DNA of 64,000 nt from contig NZ_CP162010.1 of assembly GCF_041734645.1 (NCBI RefSeq), forward strand, positions 62,001 to 126,000, in the 5' to 3' direction. Under the pieces are notes generated by a model. That model was not told the origin of the DNA. It searched no databases and was given only the letters and a program-made list of their open reading frames with translations. Within the stretch, counting starts at the first letter, position 1. The number at the start of each line of letters is the position of its first letter. This stretch comes from Rodentibacter sp901420285. Its GTDB lineage: Bacteria; Pseudomonadota; Gammaproteobacteria; Enterobacterales; Pasteurellaceae. Both the position numbers and the translations under genes were made by a program. Below, in pieces: positions 24,442 through 33,563 of the stretch.

Positions 24442-27400
24442 ATGTTCCAAATTTTCCGTGGCTCGCCTGCCCTTTCCGAATTCCGTATCAACGCCTTAAT
24501 GCAAAAATTTCGACAAAATGATCTGCCGGTGAACGCCGTATATGCCGAATACGTGCATTTTGTAGAACTCAATGCGGTGCTCTCGGAGAAGCAGAAAATT
24601 AAGCTCAAAGAATTGCTCCATTACGGCCCGACTCTTGCCGAACATGAAGCCAAAGGGGAAAGTTTTATTGTGATTCCACGCATCGGCACCATTTCTTCTT
24701 GGTCGTCCAAAGCGACCGACATCGCCCATAACTGTGGTTTGAACGAAGTGGAACGCATTGAACGTGGTTTGGCGTATTACTTTGAATTGACACAGCCGTT
24801 AGACGAAAAAACAACAGAAAAACTGACCGCACTTTTACATGACCGCATGATGGAAACTGTGGTGCGCAAGGCGGCAGAGGCAGAAGTGTTGTTCCGTCAA
24901 CAAGAACCGAAGCCGTTCAAAACCGTGGATATTTTAAACGGCGGACGCCGTGCCTTAGAAAGTGCCAACGTGGAGCTGGGTTTGGCATTGGCGGAAGATG
25001 AAATCGATTATTTAATGGAAAATTTCACCGCACTTGGACGCAACCCGCACGACATCGAACTGTATATGTTCGCGCAAGCTAACTCGGAACACTGTCGCCA
25101 CAAAATTTTTAACGCCGACTGGATTATTGACGGCAAAAAACAGGATAAATCCCTGTTCAAAATGATCAAAAATACCTTTGAGAAAACCCCTGATTTCGTG
25201 CTTTCCGCGTATAAAGACAACGCCGCGGTGATGGAAGGCTCCAAAGCGGGACGCTTCTTCCCGGATCAAGACGGCATTTACCGTTATCACAATGAAGACA
25301 CCCACATTTTGATGAAAGTGGAAACCCACAACCACCCGACCGCCATTTCCCCGTTCCCGGGTGCGGCAACGGGCTCCGGCGGTGAAATCCGTGACGAAGG
25401 CGCGACCGGTCGCGGCGCCAAACCAAAAGCGGGTTTGGTGGGCTTCTCTGTGTCCAACTTATGCATTCCAAACTTTGAACAACCTTGGGAAGCGCCACTT
25501 TCCAAACCGAACCGTATTGCTTCTGCCTTAGATATTATGTTGGAAGGCCCGTTAGGTGGCGCGGCGTTTAACAACGAATTTGGTCGTCCGGCATTGCTCG
25601 GCTATTTCCGTACTTACGAACAAAAAGTCAACAGTTTCAACGGCGAAGAAGTGCGTGGCTACCACAAACCGATCATGTTGGCAGGCGGTATCGGCAACAT
25701 TCGTGCCGAACACGTGCAAAAAGGCGACATTCCGGTGGGCGCAAAACTGGTTGTGCTTGGCGGGCCTGCCATGAACATCGGCTTGGGCGGTGGTGCGGCG
25801 TCTTCTATGGCATCCGGTAAATCCAAAGAAAACCTAGATTTCGCTTCTGTACAACGAGATAACCCGGAAATGGAACGCCGCTGCCAAGAAGTGATCGACC
25901 GTTGCTGGCAGCTGGGCGATGACAACCCGATTGCCTTTATTCACGACGTGGGCGCGGGCGGCTTATCCAACGCCATGCCGGAATTGGTGCATGACGGCGG
26001 CCGTGGCGGTAAATTTGAACTCCGTAAAATCCTAAGTGACGAACGCGAAATGAGCCCGTTGGAAATTTGGTGTAACGAATCGCAAGAGCGTTATGTGCTT
26101 GCCGTTCACCCAGAAAAACTACCGAACTTTGAGGAACTGTGCCGCCGTGAACGCGCGCCTTATGCGGTGATCGGCGAAGCCACGGAAGAAGAACATTTAA
26201 CGTTACACGATGACCATTTCAACAACAATCCGATTGATTTACCGATGGGCGTGTTGCTCGGCAAAACCCCGAAAATGACCCGTGACGTGCAGACGGCAAG
26301 CGTTAATGGCGAACCGCTTGAACAAAGTCAAATTCAATTAAAAGAAGCGTTACATCGCGTACTTCGTTTGCCTGCAGTAGCGGAAAAAACCTTCTTAATC
26401 ACCATCGGCGACCGTACGGTGACCGGCATGGTGGCGCGAGATCAAATGGTCGGTCCGTGGCAAGTGCCGGTAGCAGACTGCGCAGTAACCACGGCGACAT
26501 TAGACAGCTACTACGGCGAAGCCATGTCTATGGGCGAACGTACGCCGGTAGCATTACTCGATTTCGCTGCCTCTGCCCGTTTAGCCGTGGCAGAATCCCT
26601 CACCAACATTGCCGCTACGAATATCGGCGACATTAAACGCATTAAATTGTCTGCCAACTGGATGTCCGCCGCAGGCCACAAAGGCGAAGATGCTGGATTA
26701 TATGCCGCGGTGAAAGCCGTGGGCGAAGAACTTTGCCCGCAATTAGGCTTAACCATTCCAGTGGGCAAAGATTCTATGTCCATGAAAACTACTTGGCAGG
26801 AAAACGGCGAGCAAAAAACTGTGACTTCACCGCTTTCGTTGATTATCAGCGCCTTTGCCCGTGTGGAAGACGTGCGCAAAACCGTTACCCCACAATTACG
26901 CACTGACAAAGGGCAATCACGCTTGTTGTTGGTGGATTTGGGCGAAGGCAACAACCGCTTGGGTGCTACGGCGTTAGCGCAGGTGTATGCGCAACTTGGC
27001 GATAAACCGGCGGATGTGGTCAACGCCGACGCATTGAAAAACTTCTTTAACGCCATGCAGGAATTGGTGGCGCAAGAAAAATTATTGGCATACCACGACC
27101 GCTCCGATGGCGGGTTAATCGTCACCTTGGCGGAAATGGCATTTGCCGGACATTGCGGCGTGGCAGTGGATATCAGCGCCTTGGGCGACAACGATTTAGC
27201 GGTGTTATTTAACGAAGAATTGGGGGCGGTAATTCAAGTGCGCGACAGCGATTTGAGTCTCGTGCGCGATGTCTTCGCCAAACACAACGTGTTGCACTTA
27301 GTGAAAGAATTGGGCGCCGTGACCGAAGACGACGAAATTGAAATCACTCGCGGCAACAAAGTGTTACTTAATGAAAAACGCTCCGAATTGCGCGGCATTT

Positions 27401-28335
27401 GGGCGGAATTGACCCATCAAATGCAACGTTTACGCGACAACCCTGAATGTGCCGACCAAGAATTTGCGGCGAAGAAAAATCCGCAGGACAAAGGCTTCTC
27501 CGCCCATTTAACCTACGACCCGAGCGAAGACATAGCAGCGCCTTATATCGCCACTGGCAAACGTCCAAAAGTGGCAGTATTGCGTGAGCAAGGGGTCAAC
27601 AGCCATGTGGAAATGGCGGCGGCATTTGACCGCGCCGGCTTTGAAGCTATCGACGTTCACATGAGCGACTTGCATAATCGCCGTTATGACTTGCAACACT
27701 TCAATGCCTTGGTAGCGTGTGGCGGCTTCTCTTACGGCGACGTGCTTGGCGCCGGAGGTGGTTGGGCGAAATCCATTTTATTTAACCCACACTTACGGGA
27801 TCAATTCAGCCAATTCTTTGAACGTGAAGACACGCTCGCACTTGGCATTTGCAACGGCTGCCAAATGCTTTCCACCTTGGCGGAAATCATCCCGGGCACG
27901 GAAAATTGGCCGCGTTTCGTGCGCAATAAATCCGAACGTTTTGAAGCCCGTGCCGCCTTGGTTCGCATTAACGAAAGCAACTCCCTGTGGTTCCAAGGCA
28001 TGGCAGGCTCCCACATGCCAATTGCCGTTTCCCACGGCGAGGGCAGAGTGGAATTCAAAACGCCTGAAAATTTAACCGCACTTCAAGCACAAAACTTGAT
28101 TGTGGCGCAATACATCGACAACAACCTCAACCCGACAGAAGTGTACCCGGCAAACCCGAACGGCTCCGCCCTTGGCATCACCGCCCTTTCCAATACCAAC
28201 GGCCGCGTCGCCATTATGATGCCACACCCGGAACGCGTTTTCCGCACTGTGAGCAACTCATGGCATCCGGAAGAGTGGGGTGAAGATGGGGCTTGGATGC
28301 GGGTGTTTAGGAATGCGAGAGTGAATTTCAAATAA
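24442..28335 (+). CDS. purL: Phosphoribosylformylglycinamidine synthase
   Basis: A 1297-aa large-type PurL, the same length as the enterobacterial enzyme; it converts FGAR and glutamine to FGAM in purine synthesis. The ATG at 24442 (MFQIFRGSPALSEFR) is chosen, since the upstream extension covers the promoter. The synthetase core shows KVETHNHPTAISPFPGAATG; the C-terminal glutaminase has LGICNGCQML and the catalytic MMPHPERVFR. The gene carries a CAATGCGGTGCT copy near its start (about 24570). Controlled by the PurR box upstream. Confidence 0.97.
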   Translation: MFQIFRGSPALSEFRINALMQKFRQNDLPVNAVYAEYVHFVELNAVLSEKQKIKLKELLHYGPTLAEHEAKGESFIVIPRIGTISSWSSKATDIAHNCGLNEVERIERGLAYYFELTQPLDEKTTEKLTALLHDRMMETVVRKAAEAEVLFRQQEPKPFKTVDILNGGRRALESANVELGLALAEDEIDYLMENFTALGRNPHDIELYMFAQANSEHCRHKIFNADWIIDGKKQDKSLFKMIKNTFEKTPDFVLSAYKDNAAVMEGSKAGRFFPDQDGIYRYHNEDTHILMKVETHNHPTAISPFPGAATGSGGEIRDEGATGRGAKPKAGLVGFSVSNLCIPNFEQPWEAPLSKPNRIASALDIMLEGPLGGAAFNNEFGRPALLGYFRTYEQKVNSFNGEEVRGYHKPIMLAGGIGNIRAEHVQKGDIPVGAKLVVLGGPAMNIGLGGGAASSMASGKSKENLDFASVQRDNPEMERRCQEVIDRCWQLGDDNPIAFIHDVGAGGLSNAMPELVHDGGRGGKFELRKILSDEREMSPLEIWCNESQERYVLAVHPEKLPNFEELCRRERAPYAVIGEATEEEHLTLHDDHFNNNPIDLPMGVLLGKTPKMTRDVQTASVNGEPLEQSQIQLKEALHRVLRLPAVAEKTFLITIGDRTVTGMVARDQMVGPWQVPVADCAVTTATLDSYYGEAMSMGERTPVALLDFAASARLAVAESLTNIAATNIGDIKRIKLSANWMSAAGHKGEDAGLYAAVKAVGEELCPQLGLTIPVGKDSMSMKTTWQENGEQKTVTSPLSLIISAFARVEDVRKTVTPQLRTDKGQSRLLLVDLGEGNNRLGATALAQVYAQLGDKPADVVNADALKNFFNAMQELVAQEKLLAYHDRSDGGLIVTLAEMAFAGHCGVAVDISALGDNDLAVLFNEELGAVIQVRDSDLSLVRDVFAKHNVLHLVKELGAVTEDDEIEITRGNKVLLNEKRSELRGIWAELTHQMQRLRDNPECADQEFAAKKNPQDKGFSAHLTYDPSEDIAAPYIATGKRPKVAVLREQGVNSHVEMAAAFDRAGFEAIDVHMSDLHNRRYDLQHFNALVACGGFSYGDVLGAGGGWAKSILFNPHLRDQFSQFFEREDTLALGICNGCQMLSTLAEIIPGTENWPRFVRNKSERFEARAALVRINESNSLWFQGMAGSHMPIAVSHGEGRVEFKTPENLTALQAQNLIVAQYIDNNLNPTEVYPANPNGSALGITALSNTNGRVAIMMPHPERVFRTVSNSWHPEEWGEDGAWMRVFRNARVNFK

Positions 28336-28351
28336 TGTGAGCTTGCTCACA
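28336..28351. promoter_or_regulatory. Perfect CRP-like palindrome behind purL
   Basis: TGTGAGCTTGCTCACA has both perfect CRP half-sites with a six-base spacer, immediately after the purL stop. It is upstream of the purL terminator and nearly 200 bases before the DUF417 gene, so a role is uncertain; it may be a chance hairpin. Confidence 0.35.
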
Positions 28352-28368
28352 GTAAATTAATACAAAAT

Positions 28369-28402
28369 AAGAGATACTAAGAAATTGTTATCTCTTTTTT
28401 AT
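28369..28402 (+). terminator. Terminator of purL
   Basis: AAGAGATA pairs with TATCTCTT, followed by TTTTATT. Confidence 0.7.
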
Positions 28403-28536
28403 TGCATAAATTTTAGTAATAAAAAATGCCAACAATATTAGATAGTAATATTGTTAATGATTTATATAAATACTTTATATAAAAATTCTTGGACATTATG
28501 TCCGTTATATCCATTGAACTAAATAAGGAGTTCTGA

Positions 28537-29166
28537 ATGAGTGCATTAGTTACATTGCTAGCTAATATTGTTGCGCCATTGCAACGTCAATTTATTAACT
28601 TTATCCGCATTGCGATTTGTGTTGTGATGGTTTGGATTGGAGGTTTAAAAGTTTGCCAATATGAAGCAGATGGTATTGCACACTTTGTGTCAAATAGTCC
28701 TTTCTTAAGCTTCCTTTACAAAAACGGTGCAAATGAAGTGACAAATGATAAGGGTGTTTTAGTAAAAGAATATACCTTATATAAAAACCCTGAAGGCAAA
28801 ATGGTTGCAAAAAATATCGAATGGCATAAAGCCAATGGCACCTATACCGCTTCTTATATTATTGGCGCAATCATTGTGACAATTGGTATTTTAGTATTAG
28901 CAGGAATTTGGTCTCCAACACTTGGACTATTTGGAGGCTTACTCACCTTTGGTATGTCGATAGTCACGCTGTCGTTCCTCATATTTACGCCAGAAACCTG
29001 GGTGCCGAATTTAGGCGGGGACTTCCCAACACCTAATTATGGCTTCCCATATCTCTCAGGTGCTGGCCGACTCGTGATTAAAGATATTATTATGATGGCA
29101 GGCGGCTTAGTTGCTGCAGCAGAATGTGCGAAACGCTATTTAGAAAATAAAAAACAATTTGCTTAA
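28537..29166 (+). CDS. DUF417 (YkgB/RclC-like) inner-membrane protein
   Basis: A 209-aa membrane protein with four likely spans: residues about 18-38 (FIRIAICVVMVWIGGLKVC), 105-125, 130-150 and 185-200. The WIGGLKVCQYEADGI segment and the PNLGG-DFPTPNYGFPYLSGAGR block are typical of DUF417, whose E. coli member RclC belongs to the reactive-chlorine response. No RclR or RclA gene is nearby, so a stress role is inference. AAGGAG precedes the ATG. The gene is AT-rich and has a strong terminator at 29174-29208. Confidence 0.75.
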   Translation: MSALVTLLANIVAPLQRQFINFIRIAICVVMVWIGGLKVCQYEADGIAHFVSNSPFLSFLYKNGANEVTNDKGVLVKEYTLYKNPEGKMVAKNIEWHKANGTYTASYIIGAIIVTIGILVLAGIWSPTLGLFGGLLTFGMSIVTLSFLIFTPETWVPNLGGDFPTPNYGFPYLSGAGRLVIKDIIMMAGGLVAAAECAKRYLENKKQFA

Positions 29167-29173
29167 TTAGTTT

Positions 29174-29208
29174 AAAAGGCTTGCTGGGATAAATGGCAAG
29201 CCTTTTTT
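29174..29208 (+). terminator. Terminator of the DUF417 gene
   Basis: AAAAGGCTTGC pairs with GCAAGCCTTTT with T run following. Confidence 0.85.
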
Positions 29209-29282
29209 GTTATTGATAGGGGAGGAGTTGTGTTAATGGTTTTTTTTGGGGGTAGAATGGATTTGTAGTGGTACACTACGCT

Positions 29283-29558
29283 AAAAAGTGCGGTCGATTT
29301 TTTCTGAATTTTTTCGCCTACTTTTTCCATATGTGACTGGTTGTTGCTAGCCCCAAGATAGCGCGCGTCTCCTGACGCGTGCTTTTTTATGCTTTGAATT
29401 TAGGCACGCGTCGGGAGACGCGCGCCAGCGCTATGCCGGCAGTATAGAATGTGTTATCCTTGTTTATAGAAATTAATTTTGTTTTGTGATCTGAGTTCCA
29501 AGATAAGTGTTTAATTGTTGAATATCATTCTGTGCTAATTCTAAGGTGTGATGCAGCA
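29283..29558. repeat. RAYT upstream region, duplicated copy 1 with REP-like palindrome
   Basis: This segment is repeated with a period of 276 bases in the region directly before the RAYT gene (copy 2, 29559-29857). Both copies contain AAGTGCGGTCGATTTTTTCT, an imperfect palindrome (arms 29361-29382 and 29403-29426: GCGCGCGTCTCCTGACGCGT with its complement), and a shared tail. Copy 1 ends in AAGGTGTGATGCAGCAAA, a degenerate version of the RAYT start region, which suggests that the duplication reached into the gene. Confidence 0.85.
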
Positions 29559-29851
29559 AAAAAGTGCGGTCGATTTTTTCTGAGTTTTTTCGCCTACTTT
29601 TTCTGTACGTAACCTTGCTTGTTGCTAGCCTGCCCGCGATGATAGCGCGCGTCTCCTGACGCGTGCTTTTTTATGCTTTGAATTTAGGAACGCGTCAGGA
29701 GACGCGCGCCAGCGTTATTCCGGCAGTATAGAATGTGTCATCCTTGTTTATAGAAATTAATTTTGTTTTGTGATCTGAGTTCCAAAATGAGAGTTCAATT
29801 GTAGAATTTTTACTATCTGTTAATTATGTTTTACCAATTTTGAGGTGTGTG
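29559..29851. repeat. RAYT upstream region, duplicated copy 2 with REP-like palindrome
   Basis: Second copy of the 276-base unit. Its palindrome arms are 29645-29666 and 29687-29710, with the same loop as copy 1 (TTTTTTATGCTTTGAATTTA). It runs directly into the ribosome site and start of the RAYT gene. Confidence 0.85.
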
Positions 29852-30403
29852 ATGAGCAGAAAATATAAATTTAATAATAAAGAAGGAATCTATTTTGTTA
29901 GTTTTGCAACCGTATATTGGATTGATGTTTTTATTCGAGAATCCTATTTTGAACTGATGATTCAAGCGTTATCATTCTTTCGAAAAGAACGTGGAATGCT
30001 GATTTATGGATATTGCATAATACCTAGCCATGTTCATTTATTATTTCAAGCTAAAAAAGAGAATCCATCTGAGCTGATAAGGGATTTAAAAAAATTTACA
30101 GCAACGAATCTGGTGAATTTAATTCGTGATAATCAACAAGAAAGTCGTAAAGAATGGTTGTTGTGGATGTTCAAAAGGGCAGGAAAAAAAAGCTCCAATG
30201 TCACTCACTACCAATTCTGGCAACACCATAACCAACCCATTGAAATTCATTCCGATAAATTTTTTGACGAGAAGCTAGAGTACATTCATCAAAATCCGGT
30301 GGTGAGCGGGTTTGTGTCTGAGCCGCAGGATTGGAAATATAGCAGTGCGAAAAACTATTGGCAGGCGGTTGATCCTGTTTTAGACATTGATATTCTCAGT
30401 TAA
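29852..30403 (+). CDS. REP-associated tyrosine transposase (RAYT, Y1/IS200-like)
   Basis: A 183-aa single-strand DNA transposase-like protein from ATG 29852 (GAGGTG five bases upstream); the TTG at 29840 is less likely. The HUH-type metal motif is His60-Val-His62 in IIPSHVHLLF, and Tyr144 in LEYIHQNPV is the likely nucleophile; the WKYSS end is also typical of RAYTs. RAYT proteins bind and cleave REP palindromes and are thought to have spread them. Here REP-like palindromes lie on both sides (29361, 29645, 30575) with a second palindrome family at 30441. It is AT-rich compared with its neighbours. Confidence 0.9.
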   Translation: MSRKYKFNNKEGIYFVSFATVYWIDVFIRESYFELMIQALSFFRKERGMLIYGYCIIPSHVHLLFQAKKENPSELIRDLKKFTATNLVNLIRDNQQESRKEWLLWMFKRAGKKSSNVTHYQFWQHHNQPIEIHSDKFFDEKLEYIHQNPVVSGFVSEPQDWKYSSAKNYWQAVDPVLDIDILS

Positions 30404-30440
30404 AAAGTGCGCTTAAAAATCCACGATAGCCCCATGATTA

Positions 30441-30504
30441 GCACAAGCGTCCATGCTTGTGCTTTTTTCATTTTAGTTATAGGAACAAGCGTGGATGCTT
30501 GCGC
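30441..30504. repeat. Second REP-like palindrome family behind the RAYT gene
   Basis: Arms GCACAAGCGTCCATGCTTGT (from 30441) and GGAACAAGCGTGGATGCTTG (from 30482) with a T-rich loop. It has the same layout as the other family: CACGATAGC before it, then an arm that is itself a hairpin, TTTTTT, and a complementary arm. Confidence 0.8.
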
Positions 30505-30574
30505 CATCGTAGGGAAATGCTATATGTGATTGTGTAATTTAAATTGTTCATATCACAATTATTACCCCACGATA

Positions 30575-30641
30575 GCGCGCGTCTCCTGACGCGTGCTTTT
30601 TTACGTTCTGAATTTTGGGCACGCGTCGGGAGACGCACGTC
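30575..30641. repeat. Third copy of the GCGCGCGTCTCC palindrome
   Basis: Arms 30575-30596 and 30619-30641 repeat those upstream of the RAYT gene, with the loop partly changed. It follows CACGATAG, as does the element at 30441. The unit therefore brackets the RAYT gene. Confidence 0.85.
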
Positions 30642-30661
30642 AGCGGGGATTTGTCGGAGTT

Positions 30662-30704
30662 AAAAATAGCACCGCATTGAAGGCTTCAATGCGGTGCTAT
30701 TTTT
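30662..30704. terminator. Long AATGCGGTGCT hairpin
   Basis: AAAAATAGCACCGCATTGAA and its complement around a three-base loop; a perfect 20-bp stem flanked by A and T runs. It lies between the RAYT locus and the end of nlpD. Confidence 0.75.
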
Positions 30705-30757
30705 AGTGGAAACCCGCAATAACAGAGATTGCGGCGTTTGTGTGGGTGGCAGTCGAA

Positions 30758-31942
30758 TTAATGTCTCGGTAAGTAACGGGTCGGATCCACCGATTTGCCT
30801 TTGTAGCGAATTTCAAAGTGGAGTTTTACCGCATTGGTGCCTGAGCTGCCCATTTTGGCGATTTCTTGCCCCGCTTTGATTTCTTGTTGGTCGGCAACGA
30901 GAATTTTATCGTTGTGTGCGTAAGCACTTAAGAAATCATCGTTATGTTTAATAATGATTAGATTGCCGTAACCGCGTAGTGCGTTGCCGGCATAGACCAC
31001 GCGCCCCGCGGCTGCCGCTTTAACCGCTTGACCACGTGAGCCCGCGATATCGATTCCTTTATTACCGCCGTCGGAATTAGAAAAACCTTGGATGATGTTA
31101 CCTGTTGCCGGCCATTGCCAAGCAACATTAGAAGCGATCGGCGCGATAACATTAGCGTTTGTTGCCGTCGTATTTTCTTCCGTGGCGACCGGTGCGCTTG
31201 GTGTGTTACTTGACGTGTTATAAGTCGGTGTTGGTGTGACGGAAGGTACGCCGGCGCCGGATTTAACCGGGCCGATAATGCTGCCGTCAGAACCAATTTG
31301 CGTGCCGTTTGCGCCCGGCGTATAGGTGACTGCCGGTGTGTTGTTCATCGCGTTCGATGCGGTGCTCGCAGCGACGGTCGAGGTGACGGTTTTAGTTGAA
31401 CAATTACCGATTTTCAAGGTTTGCCCTACACTTAAATGATAAGGTTCGGACATATTGTTCAAGGCCGCTAACTCTTTTACGTCAATACCTGCCAGATATG
31501 CGATAAGGAACATGGTGTCGCCTTTGTTCACTTTATAAGTGGCACCTTTGTAAGAACCTTTTTGGATCTGGCTGTAATCCGGCGCATTGGTATTTGGGTT
31601 GCGCGGCACATTAACATGCTGCGCTCCACTACAATCGGAAACGGTTTTGCTCACGGTTTGAGTTTGCGTTTGTGTTTGCGTTTGCGCAGCGGGCTGATAA
31701 GTTGGTTGGAAATTTGGTTGCGGTGCTTGTTTGCCGACGGGCACGCTGTTACCCATATTGTTCGGCATGGAATTTTGTTGAATTTCAGGTTGCCAACTAC
31801 CGCCGGCATTGCGATTATCAACCGGTTGCATTATTCCCGGAGAAAGAGAGCCGCCGGCATTTTCAATCGGTGCTTGCGTATTTGAAGAACAGGCCGTCAA
31901 AATCGCAACGCTTAAAGGCAAGAGTAAAAACGATTTGTTCAT
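30758..31942 (-). CDS. nlpD: NlpD-type lipoprotein, murein amidase activator
   Basis: A 394-aa outer-membrane lipoprotein (LppB antigen in Haemophilus). Signal peptide with lipobox LTAC near residue 18; a LysM domain (YKVNKGDTMFLIAYLAG, about 140-180); a Pro/Thr/Gln-rich linker with a QTQTQTQT run; and a C-terminal M23/LytM domain. The first metal His of the peptidase motif is replaced (NKGIDIAG), so the domain is probably inactive and activates AmiC-type amidases in cell separation, as in E. coli NlpD. Downstream end of truD-surE-dedA-like-lipoprotein; no rpoS follows. Confidence 0.9.
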   Translation of the reverse strand: MNKSFLLLPLSVAILTACSSNTQAPIENAGGSLSPGIMQPVDNRNAGGSWQPEIQQNSMPNNMGNSVPVGKQAPQPNFQPTYQPAAQTQTQTQTQTVSKTVSDCSGAQHVNVPRNPNTNAPDYSQIQKGSYKGATYKVNKGDTMFLIAYLAGIDVKELAALNNMSEPYHLSVGQTLKIGNCSTKTVTSTVAASTASNAMNNTPAVTYTPGANGTQIGSDGSIIGPVKSGAGVPSVTPTPTYNTSSNTPSAPVATEENTTATNANVIAPIASNVAWQWPATGNIIQGFSNSDGGNKGIDIAGSRGQAVKAAAAGRVVYAGNALRGYGNLIIIKHNDDFLSAYAHNDKILVADQQEIKAGQEIAKMGSSGTNAVKLHFEIRYKGKSVDPTRYLPRH

Positions 31943-31955
31943 TTATTTTTCCTTC

Positions 31956-32141
31956 TTATTTCATTCCGTTCGGCATAGCTTGATATTCGATTTCCGGCAT
32001 AAAGCTACCGCCGGCGATAGCGCCGGTCCCCTCCACCGGCAGCATGATGCCGTCCGGTAAGCTTTCGGCGTCTTTTGGTGGTTCGGAAGAACACGCGCTT
32101 AGTACGAACGCGATAGATAAGGCAAGTAATAATTTGTTCAT
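31956..32141 (-). CDS. Small lipoprotein resembling the N-terminus of NlpD
   Basis: A 61-aa protein with signal peptide and lipobox LSACSS, so predicted to be 44 or so residues when mature. The body (PDGIMLPVEGTGAIAGGSF then MPEIEYQAMPNGMK) is visibly similar to the NlpD segment PGIMQPVDNRNAGGSWQPEI then QQNSMPNNMG. It is encoded 13 bases before nlpD and so looks like a partial tandem duplication of the nlpD N-terminus kept as its own gene. Function unknown; an envelope partner of NlpD is a guess. Confidence 0.75.
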   Translation of the reverse strand: MNKLLLALSIAFVLSACSSEPPKDAESLPDGIMLPVEGTGAIAGGSFMPEIEYQAMPNGMK

Positions 32142-32154
32142 TATTTATCCTATT

Positions 32155-32748
32155 TTATTTCAAAATTAAATAAGCAATTACGGCAAGTACAACAACCGAC
32201 CAGCCGATAATTTCGATAGATTGGCGTAATTTTGCGGCGAATTTTTCCCCGCCCCAAGCGGCTAATTTCGCTACGAGCAAGAAACGCGCTGCGCGAGAAA
32301 TCAGCGCGGTTAGGACGAACGGCAAAAATGCCATTTGCATCACGCCCGCACAGATCGTAAAAACTTTATACGGAATCGGGCTGAAGCCGGCAACAAACAC
32401 TACCAACACGCCCCATTGTTCGAACCAGCCGACCGCCTTTGCCCAATGTGCGCCGTACCCCCATTGTTGCACGACACCTTGCACCCAATCGGTGGCGAAA
32501 TAACCAACAGCATAACCGATCATTCCGCCTAAGACCGAAGCAATCGTTGTATAGAGCGCGAATCTGATTGCACTTTTTGGTTTTGCCATGGACATCGGAA
32601 TTAACATCACATCCGGCGGAATCGGGAAGAAGATCGCTTCGATAAAGCTCACGAAAGACAGCCAAAGCGCCGCAAAACGGTGCTTCGACCAAGCCATGGT
32701 TTTATCGTACATTGCGCCAAAAATATTTATTCGATTCATCTTTTGCAT
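32155..32748 (-). CDS. DedA/YqaA-like inner-membrane protein
   Basis: A 197-aa membrane protein with four to five hydrophobic spans. The FFPIPPDVMLIPMSMAKP motif, the G-x-x-G-Y-x-x-G-Y segment (GGMIGYAVGYFATDW) and the F-SPIPYKVFTICAGVM loop are typical of the VTT/DedA family, implicated in lipid-carrier flipping and membrane homeostasis. In enterobacteria pcm lies between surE and nlpD; here this gene and a small lipoprotein take that place. The start may be ATG 32748 (MQKMNRINIF) or four codons downstream. Confidence 0.75.
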   Translation of the reverse strand: MQKMNRINIFGAMYDKTMAWSKHRFAALWLSFVSFIEAIFFPIPPDVMLIPMSMAKPKSAIRFALYTTIASVLGGMIGYAVGYFATDWVQGVVQQWGYGAHWAKAVGWFEQWGVLVVFVAGFSPIPYKVFTICAGVMQMAFLPFVLTALISRAARFLLVAKLAAWGGEKFAAKLRQSIEIIGWSVVVLAVIAYLILK

Positions 32749-32770
32749 TTAAATTCGACAAAAAAACGCA

Positions 32771-33511
32771 TTATTCACGTTCCAACCAGCCTTGTAAAGC
32801 TTGCAATGAGTGATGCGCCGTCATATCCGCTTGAATCGGTGTGATGGAAACATAGCCGTTTTTCACCGCGTAAAAATCCGTACCTTCGCTTTCGTCTTGC
32901 GGCAAGCCTGAAGGACCGATCCAGTAAATGGCTTCATCCCGCGGATCTTTTTGTTTAATCACTTCCGCCGCGGAAGAACGATAACCCAAGCGACACACTT
33001 GGTAACCTTTGAGTTCGTCGTAAGGTAGATCCGGCACGTTAATGTTAATAATTTCACGCGGGTTTAATAATTGGTTATGCAATTTCGGAATCAAATCCGC
33101 CACCACACGCGCTGCCGTTTCATAATGCTGACGGCCGTCCAGCGACACCGCGATGGCCGGTAAGCCCAAGTGACGCCCTTCCAATGCGGCAGCTACAGTG
33201 CCGGAATACAGCGTATCGTCGCCCATATTGCAACCGGCGTTAATACCTGACACCACCAAATCCACTCGGCCGGACAAAAAGCCATTTAACGCCAAATGTA
33301 CGCAATCCGCCGGCGTACCGTTAATGCAATAATCACCGTTATCCAAATGGCGCGGACGTAACGGTTCCACTAAGGTCAGCGAACCGGAAGCCGCACTGCG
33401 GTTGCGATCCGGTGCGACAATCACTACATCGGCAAATTTGCGCAATTCCGCCGCTAAAACCCGAATGCCTTCGGCGTGAAAGCCGTCGTCATTACTTAAT
33501 AAAATTCGCAT
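32771..33511 (-). CDS. surE: 5'/3'-nucleotidase SurE
   Basis: A 246-aa metal-dependent nucleotidase with survival role in stationary phase. Motifs: MRILLSNDDGFHAEGI at the N-terminus (Asp-Asp metal site) and VSGINAGCNMGDDTLYSGTV. Length is normal. Located between truD and the dedA-like gene, the conserved truD-surE-nlpD order. Confidence 0.95.
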   Translation of the reverse strand: MRILLSNDDGFHAEGIRVLAAELRKFADVVIVAPDRNRSAASGSLTLVEPLRPRHLDNGDYCINGTPADCVHLALNGFLSGRVDLVVSGINAGCNMGDDTLYSGTVAAALEGRHLGLPAIAVSLDGRQHYETAARVVADLIPKLHNQLLNPREIININVPDLPYDELKGYQVCRLGYRSSAAEVIKQKDPRDEAIYWIGPSGLPQDESEGTDFYAVKNGYVSITPIQADMTAHHSLQALQGWLERE

Positions 33512-33563
33512 TGTACTTCCTTATGATTGGGGGCTATAGATCGCAGATGTCATATTTGTGAGC

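Noticed and set aside
28336..28351. CRP palindrome as the DUF417 promoter site
   Set aside because: A terminator lies between it and the gene and the distance is nearly 200 bases; kept only as a low-confidence site.
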